A DNA stretch of 64,000 nt from UBA4742 sp002403895 (GTDB lineage: Bacteria; Actinomycetota; Acidimicrobiia; Acidimicrobiales; Acidimicrobilacustridaceae): contig DAISGD010000004.1 of assembly GCA_036823295.1 (NCBI GenBank), positions 1-64,000 of the forward strand, written 5' to 3'. Below are positions 58,790 to 64,000 of the stretch, one piece after another. The notes under the pieces were generated by a model. It saw nothing but the letters and a program-made list of their open reading frames with translations. It made no database searches and had not been told where the DNA came from. Numbering within the stretch: position 1 is the stretch's first letter; every line of letters starts with the position of its first letter. The position numbers were made by a program, and so were the translations under genes.

Positions 58790-60358
58790 ATGGCCCGCAT
58801 CCTGGTAACCGAACCCATTGCCGAGGGAGGCCTCGAGCGCCTCCGCGCCGCTGGCCACTACGTGGACGTCCAGGTCGGCCCGACCGCGGGGGAGCTCCTC
58901 GATCTGGTCAAAGGCGCCCACGCCCTCATCGTCCGATCGGCCACCACGGTGACCACAGAGGTGCTCGAGGCGGGGACGGACCTGGTGGTCGTGGGCCGGG
59001 CGGGGATCGGGCTCGACAACGTCGACGTCGCCACCGCCACCGCCCGGGGCGTCATGGTGGTCAACGCGCCGCAGTCCAACGTCTTGTCGGCGGCCGAGCA
59101 CACCATGGCCCTGCTGCTGGCCCAAGCCCGCAACGTGCCCCAGGCCCACGCCGCGCTGGTAGCGGGTCGCTGGGAGCGCTCACGGTGGACGGGCGTCGAA
59201 CTGTCGGACAAGACGCTCGGCGTTATCGGATTGGGCCGCATCGGCAAGCTCGTGGCCCAGCGGGCATTGGCCTTTGGCATGCGACTGGTGGCGTATGACC
59301 CGTTCGTCTCCGAGGATCGGGCCCGCCAGATGAGCGTCGAACTGGTCGACCTCGACACGCTGATGGCCACCGCCGATTTCGTGACGATCCACGTGGCCAA
59401 GACGCCCGAGACGATCGGTCTGCTCAACGCCGAGCTGTTGGCCAAGGCCAGGCCTGGGATCCGTATCGTCAACGTGGCCCGCGGCGGGATCATCGACGAA
59501 GCCGCGCTGGCCGACGCCATCGCCACCGGCCACGTCGGCGGGGCGGCCCTCGACGTGTTCGCTACCGAGCCCACCACCGAGTCACCGCTGTTCGGACTCG
59601 ATTCGGTGGTGGTCACGCCCCATCTGGGCGCCAGCACCCACGAGGCACAGGACAAAGCGGGCGACACCATCGCCGAGCAGGTGGGCCTGGCCCTGGCCGG
59701 GGAGTTCGTCCCCTTCGCCGTCAACGTGAGCGCGGCCGAGGCATCGGAGACCGTCCGGCCCTTCCTGCCCATGGCCGAGCGGCTCGGTGAGTTGTTCGCG
59801 TCGTTGAGCGGCGGCGGCAACGACACCCTGGACGTCGAGTACCAGGGCCAACTGGCCGGCTACGACACCCGCATCCTCACCCTGTCGCTGCTGAAGGGCT
59901 ACTTCGGACGGGTGTCAGACGAGCCGGTCTCCTACGTCAACGCCCCGCAACTGGCGGCCGAAAGCGGGATGACCGTGCGGGAGACGGCCACCACTACCGC
60001 TCGGGACTACGTGAACCTCATCTCCGTGCGCGGCGGCAACCACGCCCTGGGCGGGACGCTCGTCGGTCTGCGGGGTGAGCCCCGTATCGTGATGGTCGAT
60101 GACCACACCGTCGACGTCCCCCCGGCCCGCCACATGCTCCTGGTACGCAACGACGACCGGCCCGGCGTGATCGGCACGGTGGGGACCTTGCTCGGCAACG
60201 CCGGCATCAACATCGCCGACATGGACGTCGGCCAGTCGTCCTCGGGCGATTCGGCGCTGATGGTGCTGGCCACGGCCCAATCGGTGACCCCCGCCGTGGT
60301 CGACCAGTTGCTGGCCGCTGACGGGGTCACGTCGGTCGCCGCGGTCGAGTTGAGCTGA
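58790..60358 (+). CDS. serA: D-3-phosphoglycerate dehydrogenase
   Basis: A 522-residue first enzyme of serine synthesis. The NAD+ motif is LGVIGLGRIGKLVAQRA. Catalytic residues lie in GIRIVNVARGGIIDEAAL (Arg), TTESPLFGL-adjacent Glu, and TPHLGASTHEAQ (His). The mycobacterial-type intervening (ASB) domain covers about residues 315-450, and a C-terminal ACT domain follows (MLLVRNDDRPGVIGTVGTLLGNAGINIADM), which binds serine as feedback inhibitor. The last codons GTC GAG TTG AGC TGA are part of a 16-bp tandem repeat that borders an assembly gap, so the stop should be checked. Confidence 0.95.
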   Translation: MARILVTEPIAEGGLERLRAAGHYVDVQVGPTAGELLDLVKGAHALIVRSATTVTTEVLEAGTDLVVVGRAGIGLDNVDVATATARGVMVVNAPQSNVLSAAEHTMALLLAQARNVPQAHAALVAGRWERSRWTGVELSDKTLGVIGLGRIGKLVAQRALAFGMRLVAYDPFVSEDRARQMSVELVDLDTLMATADFVTIHVAKTPETIGLLNAELLAKARPGIRIVNVARGGIIDEAALADAIATGHVGGAALDVFATEPTTESPLFGLDSVVVTPHLGASTHEAQDKAGDTIAEQVGLALAGEFVPFAVNVSAAEASETVRPFLPMAERLGELFASLSGGGNDTLDVEYQGQLAGYDTRILTLSLLKGYFGRVSDEPVSYVNAPQLAAESGMTVRETATTTARDYVNLISVRGGNHALGGTLVGLRGEPRIVMVDDHTVDVPPARHMLLVRNDDRPGVIGTVGTLLGNAGINIADMDVGQSSSGDSALMVLATAQSVTPAVVDQLLAADGVTSVAAVELS

Positions 60359-60500
60359 GGTCGAGTTGAGCNNNNNNNNNNNNNNNNNNNNNNNNNNNNN
60401 NNNNNNNNNNNNNNNNNNNNNNNNNNNNNNNNNNNNNNNNNNNNNNNNNNNNNNNNNNNNNNNNNNNNNNNGGTCGAGTTGAGCTGAGGTCGAGTTGAGC
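60343..60500. repeat. 16-bp tandem repeat interrupted by a 100-N gap
   Basis: The unit is GGTCGAGTTGAGCTGA. Before the gap there is one full and one partial copy (60343-60371) and after it again one full and one partial copy (60472-60500). The 29 nt left and right of the Ns (60372-60471) are identical. This means either a longer repeat array or two contig ends that simply overlap; the 100 Ns are a conventional filler. The repeat overlaps the last codons of serA. Confidence 0.85.
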
Positions 60501-60537
60501 CGGTCGTTCGGCCTACAGGCGTAGGTCGTCCGAACCG
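60501..60537 (+). terminator. Long stable hairpin after serA
   Basis: GGCCTAC-type bases 60509-60516 pair with 60521-60528 around loop AGGC (eight pairs, one wobble). Beyond two mismatches GTC-type pairs (60501-60506 with 60531-60537, one bulge) extend the stem to 14 pairs. No T-run follows, so it is either a non-canonical terminator of serA or another RNA structure. Confidence 0.45.
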
Positions 60538-60642
60538 ATTCCAGGCGGGCGCCTCAGTGAGGGGCGGTTTCACGCCGAAGCTTCCACATGCGGGTAGTGC
60601 CGACCGGCTTACCCAGGGGAGCATCGGAAAGGATTCCCGTCG

Positions 60643-62643
60643 GTGTCCAAAGAAGCCCTCGAACTGGCCGAGCTCCCGCTCGCCGCGCTGGTGGTCCGCG
60701 GCGGCCAGGTGAGCGCGGCTACGCCGCTGGCGCTGGCTCTGCTGGCCCGCCCCGGCGGCGAGGTGATCGGTGCCGACCTCGTCGACCTTGTCGATCCCGG
60801 CGAGCGAGAGGGGGTGGAGGCCGTCTTGGCTCCGGGACCCACGCCGCCCTGGCGTCGCCGGGCTGACGATCCGCCCGCTCCGGGAAGCTGCTCCGAGCCG
60901 GCCGCCCTCGAGCCCCGATCGGTCGTCGCCCACCTGGCCGGCAGCCACCGACTCGTCGAGTTGAGTGTCTCGGACATCGGCGATCGGCAGCTCGTCGTCT
61001 TGCAGGACCGCCAGGAACTGCAGCGGGTTTCGGCCATCATCGACGCGGTGGCCGATTCCACCCTGCTGCTCGACGTCGACGGCACCTTGTTGTGGCAGTC
61101 GAACGCCCTGGCCGCCAGGGTGCCCAACGAGGCGAACCTCGGCTCCCATCCGGTGGAGCGCATCCACCCGGAGGACCTACCTATCGTCCTCGAGTCGTTC
61201 GCCTCGCTCGTCCACTCGCCCGGCGGTCGTGCCAGCCACGTCGTCCGCTCCCGTTCGGTGGAACACGACGATGTCTGGCAAATCATCGAGCTGATCGGCG
61301 CCAGCCGCGTGGATGACCCCGACCTGGGGGGTGTGGTGGTCCAGGTGAGGAACCTGGACGAGGGCGCCGAGCTCGAATCGGTGGCGAAGACGGAAGGACC
61401 CCTGCTGTCGCTGGCCGAGGCGGCACCGGTGGGCATCGTGTTGATGGACCGGACCAAGCACACCGTGTTCGCCAACCGGGTGAGCCGGGAGCTGCTGGCC
61501 CTACCCGAGCAGGGGGTGGACCAGTGGCGGGACCGCATCGCCCCGTCCCACCAGACCGCCCTGGATCAACTCCTGGATGCCGGGCTGGCGGGTGAGGAGA
61601 CGGCGAGCTCCACCGTGTCGTTCCAGACGTCGTCGGGAGAGTCGGGGTGGATCCGGATGCGGGTGGTGCCCCACCGCGGCCCAGGCGGGGCCGTCGCCGG
61701 ATTGATCGTGGCACTGGAGGAGGTGACCGCCGAGGTCGAGGCCAGAGCCGAGTCGGAGCGACTCCTGCAGATGCTCGACGTGACGTTGGACTTCGTGTTG
61801 ATCTTCCGGCCCGACGGCGAGATCCTCCACACCAACGCTGCCCTCCAGCAGGTGCTGGACCGGCTGTGGGCCGAGGGGGGCGGCGGTCGACTGGGCGATC
61901 TGTTGGGGGTCGAGGCCCGCGACCGGCTCATGGCCAATGCGCTGGCCGTGGTGACCGACAGCGACACGTGGCAGGGGGAACTGCTCATCCACATCGGGGG
62001 TGGGGCAAGGGTTCCGGTGTCGGTGTTGGCCGTGGTCGGGCGCGACGAGCTGGGCGCGATCGATTGGATCGCCATGGTGGCGCGCGACATCACTCAGCTG
62101 AAGGAGGCCGAGGACCGGCTGCGGCAGATCGCCACGCTCGATCACCTGACGGGCCTGGCCAACCGGGCGCTGTTCACCGAAGAGCTGGAGGCGGCGGTGG
62201 AGCGCAGCGGTTCGACGGGTCGCCCCGTGGCCGTGCTGTTCTGCGACCTGGACCGGTTCAAGGAAGTCAACGATCGGCTGGGTCATGGCGCGGGGGACGC
62301 GGTGCTGTTCACCATCGCCGAACGGCTGCGGGAGATCACCCGCGACGGCGATCTGGCGGCCCGGGTGGGCGGCGACGAGTTCGTGATCCTGTGCGAGGGG
62401 TTGGGTGACCCCGACGCGCTGGCCGGGCTGGCCGAACGGGTGATCAGCTCCATCCAGCGCCCGATCGCCGTGGACGGCGACGAGGGTGACGAGGTTCGGG
62501 TGGGGATCTCGATCGGGGTGGCCCTGGCCCATGCCGGCGGGGTGGATGGCGACCGCTTGTTGATTGCCGCCGACCAAGCCATGTACCGGGCCAAGGCCAC
62601 CGGCGGGAACCGCTACCGGATCACCGAGTTGGATCGGGCCTGA
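60643..62643 (+). CDS. PAS-GGDEF diguanylate cyclase
   Basis: A 666-residue soluble sensor. About three PAS-like regions (residues 130-240, 255-365 and 372-485) precede a GGDEF domain (about 495-663). The catalytic motif GGDEF is intact (576-580), as is the metal Asp in LFCDLDRFKEVNDRLGHGAGD. RDGD (567-570) sits five residues before GGDEF, the spacing of the product-inhibition I-site. It should therefore make c-di-GMP under feedback control, in contrast to the degenerate GGDEF-EAL protein at 24.7-27.2 kb. GTG 60643 has AAAGGA about 9 nt upstream. The signal sensed is unknown. Confidence 0.93.
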   Translation: MSKEALELAELPLAALVVRGGQVSAATPLALALLARPGGEVIGADLVDLVDPGEREGVEAVLAPGPTPPWRRRADDPPAPGSCSEPAALEPRSVVAHLAGSHRLVELSVSDIGDRQLVVLQDRQELQRVSAIIDAVADSTLLLDVDGTLLWQSNALAARVPNEANLGSHPVERIHPEDLPIVLESFASLVHSPGGRASHVVRSRSVEHDDVWQIIELIGASRVDDPDLGGVVVQVRNLDEGAELESVAKTEGPLLSLAEAAPVGIVLMDRTKHTVFANRVSRELLALPEQGVDQWRDRIAPSHQTALDQLLDAGLAGEETASSTVSFQTSSGESGWIRMRVVPHRGPGGAVAGLIVALEEVTAEVEARAESERLLQMLDVTLDFVLIFRPDGEILHTNAALQQVLDRLWAEGGGGRLGDLLGVEARDRLMANALAVVTDSDTWQGELLIHIGGGARVPVSVLAVVGRDELGAIDWIAMVARDITQLKEAEDRLRQIATLDHLTGLANRALFTEELEAAVERSGSTGRPVAVLFCDLDRFKEVNDRLGHGAGDAVLFTIAERLREITRDGDLAARVGGDEFVILCEGLGDPDALAGLAERVISSIQRPIAVDGDEGDEVRVGISIGVALAHAGGVDGDRLLIAADQAMYRAKATGGNRYRITELDRA

Positions 62644-62650
62644 TCAGGGC

Positions 62651-63244
62651 TCAGGTAGCGGCCGGCTTCCACGCGGGGCGGACGGCCTCGAACCGGGTGA
62701 TGTCGTCGTCGTGGGCCAGCGTGATGCCGATGTCGTCGAGTCCCTGCAGGAATCGTTGGCGGGTGGCGTCGTCCAGCGGGAACCCCACCTCGATCCCCAG
62801 GGCCGGGGCTGACAGCGTCCGGGCGTCTACGTCGATGGTCAACTCGAGGGTCGGGTCTAGCTCGATGGCCCGCAGCAGTCGTTCGCCCGTCTCGGCGTCG
62901 ACCTGCACGGGCACGAGTCCGTTCTTGGTGCAGTTGTTGCGGAAGATGTCGGCGAAGCGGGGCGAGATCACGGCACGGAAGCCGTAGTCCATGATGGCCC
63001 ACACCGCGTGCTCCCGCGACGAGCCGGTCCCGAAGTTGGGCCCGCTCACGAGGATCGACGCCCCCGCGTACGGCGCGGCGTTGAGCACAAAGTCGCGGTC
63101 GTCGCGCCATTCGGAAAAGAGCCCGGCCCCGAAGCCGGTGCGCTCCACCCGCTTGAGCCAGTCACTCGGGATGATCTGATCGGTGTCGACGTCCGATCGG
63201 TCCAACGGTACCGCGGTACCGGTGACAACGGTGACAGCTTCCAT
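62651..63244 (-). CDS. leuD: 3-isopropylmalate dehydratase small subunit
   Basis: A 197-residue small subunit. VTGTAVPLDRSDVDTDQIIPSDWLKR opens the protein. ILVSGPNFGTGSSREHAVWAIMDYGFRAVISPRFADIFRNNCTKNGL, broken over the substrate-binding Ser/Arg loop, is the family hallmark. With LeuC it isomerises 2-isopropylmalate to 3-isopropylmalate. ATG 63244 is 14 bp after the leuC stop, so leuC-leuD form an operon on the minus strand. A convergent PAS-GGDEF gene ends 7 bp away. Confidence 0.96.
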   Translation of the reverse strand: MEAVTVVTGTAVPLDRSDVDTDQIIPSDWLKRVERTGFGAGLFSEWRDDRDFVLNAAPYAGASILVSGPNFGTGSSREHAVWAIMDYGFRAVISPRFADIFRNNCTKNGLVPVQVDAETGERLLRAIELDPTLELTIDVDARTLSAPALGIEVGFPLDDATRQRFLQGLDDIGITLAHDDDITRFEAVRPAWKPAAT

Positions 63245-63258
63245 GGTCGTCCTCTCCC

Positions 63259-64000
63259 TCAGTGCAGGTCGGCCGGTGTGGCGAAGGTGCCGGCGATGGC
63301 GGTGGCGGCGGCGACGGCCGGGGAGACCAAATGGGTGCGCCCACCCCGACCCTGGCGGCCCTCGAAGTTGCGATTGCTGGTCGACGCCGCTCGCTCGCCT
63401 GGTGCCAGCTTGTCGGGATTCATGGCCAGACACATCGAGCAGCCCGGTTCACGCCAGTCGAACCCGGCCTCTTTGAGGATGCGATCCAGACCCTCGGCCT
63501 CGGCCTGGGCCTTTACCCGGAACGAGCCGGGCACGACCATGGCCCGCAGGCCGTCACGGACGTGGTGTCCCTCCGCCACCGCGGCGGCGGCCCGGACATC
63601 TTCGATGCGGCCGTTGGTGCACGAGCCGATGAACACGGTGTCGACGGGGATCATGCGCAACGGCGTGCCGGCGGTGAGACCCATGTACTCGAGGGCGCGG
63701 GTGGCCGACTGGCGGGCACTGGGGTCGTCGAACGAGTCCGGGTCCGGCACCGAACCGCTCAGCGCAATGACCTGAGCGGGGTTGGTGCCCCAGGTCACGT
63801 TGGGCTCGAGCGTGGTGGCGTCGAGCACGACCTCTCGGTCGAAGACGGCGTCTTCGTCGGTGGCCAGGGACCGCCAGGCCTCGACGGCCTCGTCCCACGC
63901 CGCGCCGGTGGGGGCGTGGCGACGGCCTTCGAGGTAGGCGAAGGTGACGTCGTCGGGGGCGATCAGACCGGCCTTGGCTCCGGCCTCGATCGACATGTTG
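63259..64000 (-). CDS. leuC: 3-isopropylmalate dehydratase large subunit (partial, 5' part beyond the window)
   Basis: The C-terminal 247 residues or so of LeuC; the gene runs off the window edge. Visible are MSIEAGAKAGLIAPDD, VTWGTNPAQVIALSG, VDTVFIGSCTNGRIEDVRAAA (first cluster Cys) and EPGCSMCLAMNPDKLAPGERAASTSNRNFEGRQG, split over the second and third [4Fe-4S] cysteines and the substrate-binding Arg. It is an aconitase-family enzyme paired with LeuD. Whether it has an attenuator like leuA and ilvB cannot be seen, since its 5' end lies outside. Confidence 0.96.
   Translation of the reverse strand, partial: NMSIEAGAKAGLIAPDDVTFAYLEGRRHAPTGAAWDEAVEAWRSLATDEDAVFDREVVLDATTLEPNVTWGTNPAQVIALSGSVPDPDSFDDPSARQSATRALEYMGLTAGTPLRMIPVDTVFIGSCTNGRIEDVRAAAAVAEGHHVRDGLRAMVVPGSFRVKAQAEAEGLDRILKEAGFDWREPGCSMCLAMNPDKLAPGERAASTSNRNFEGRQGRGGRTHLVSPAVAAATAIAGTFATPADLH

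Noticed and set aside
1..64000. CRISPR arrays, insertion sequences, integrases, toxin-antitoxin pairs, tRNA and rRNA genes
   Set aside because: None could be recognised on either strand by reading; small tRNA genes could only be fully excluded with a dedicated search.

Overview
The window is a 64 kb, very GC-rich (roughly two-thirds G+C) chromosomal scaffold from an actinobacterium. Gene content and order fit the class Acidimicrobiia or a close relative; the lineage call is inference, and no rRNA gene is present to settle it. Evidence: an F420-type LLM oxidoreductase, PknB-PASTA kinase, Eis-type acetyltransferase, HelZ-like SNF2 helicase and mycobacterial-type SerC. The order cysteine desulfurase - mnmA - MetE-like - ligA - gatCAB - ilvBNC - serA - leuCD matches, in broad order, the block around Rv3025c-Rv2987c of Mycobacterium tuberculosis. 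Two runs of N (584-593 and 60372-60471) show that this is a scaffolded assembly, probably metagenomic. No insertion sequence, prophage, CRISPR array, tRNA or rRNA was found, so this looks like core chromosome with scattered accessory genes.

Layout. 0.1-2.4 kb: SnoaL-like protein, SpoIIM-type and RDD-type membrane proteins. 2.4-9.4 kb: tRNA thiolation pair (cysteine desulfurase, mnmA), MetE-like protein, NAD+-dependent DNA ligase, HAD phosphatase. 9.4-19 kb: PknB-type kinase, SCP2 protein, 2[4Fe-4S] ferredoxin, an alpha-L-fucosidase coupled to a YceH-nitrobindin fusion, a PhyH dioxygenase, a sarcosine-oxidase-like flavoenzyme and a secreted BNR protein. 19-27 kb: HelZ-like helicase operon, LLM oxidoreductase, PAS-GGDEF-EAL protein. 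27-33 kb: gatCAB, lipoprotein, Eis-like acetyltransferase, hydrolase. 33-49.5 kb: leuA, a five-gene ABC/ABC/MATE operon, ilvD, an ECF sigma factor with three TadE/G genes, then ilvB-ilvN-ilvC and metY. 49.5-64 kb: a hypothetical gene beside a cluster of inverted repeats, a GT-C-like membrane protein, an acyl-CoA synthetase, serC, an aminotransferase, an S9 peptidase, serA, a PAS-GGDEF cyclase, leuD and the 3' part of leuC.

The unifying theme is amino-acid biosynthesis: leuA, ilvD, ilvBNC and leuCD (valine, leucine, isoleucine), serC/serA (serine), metY and a MetE-like protein (methionine), and an aspartate-type aminotransferase. leuB is not in the window.

The most interesting signals are regulatory. 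leuA and ilvB are each preceded by a complete transcription attenuator that no gene caller would report: a tiny leader peptide (MHPSIHLLLLM, with four consecutive Leu codons; MMRVRTDLLVVPS, with Leu-Leu-Val-Val), a first hairpin just after its stop codon, and an intrinsic terminator. In both, the loop of the first hairpin is complementary to the 3' arm of the terminator. In both, the leader peptide ATG lies 7 nt after a putative -10, so the leader mRNA may be leaderless. Many other transcription units show a TANNNT box 6-9 nt before the start codon and no Shine-Dalgarno sequence. Three divergent gene pairs have head-to-head -10 boxes that overlap.
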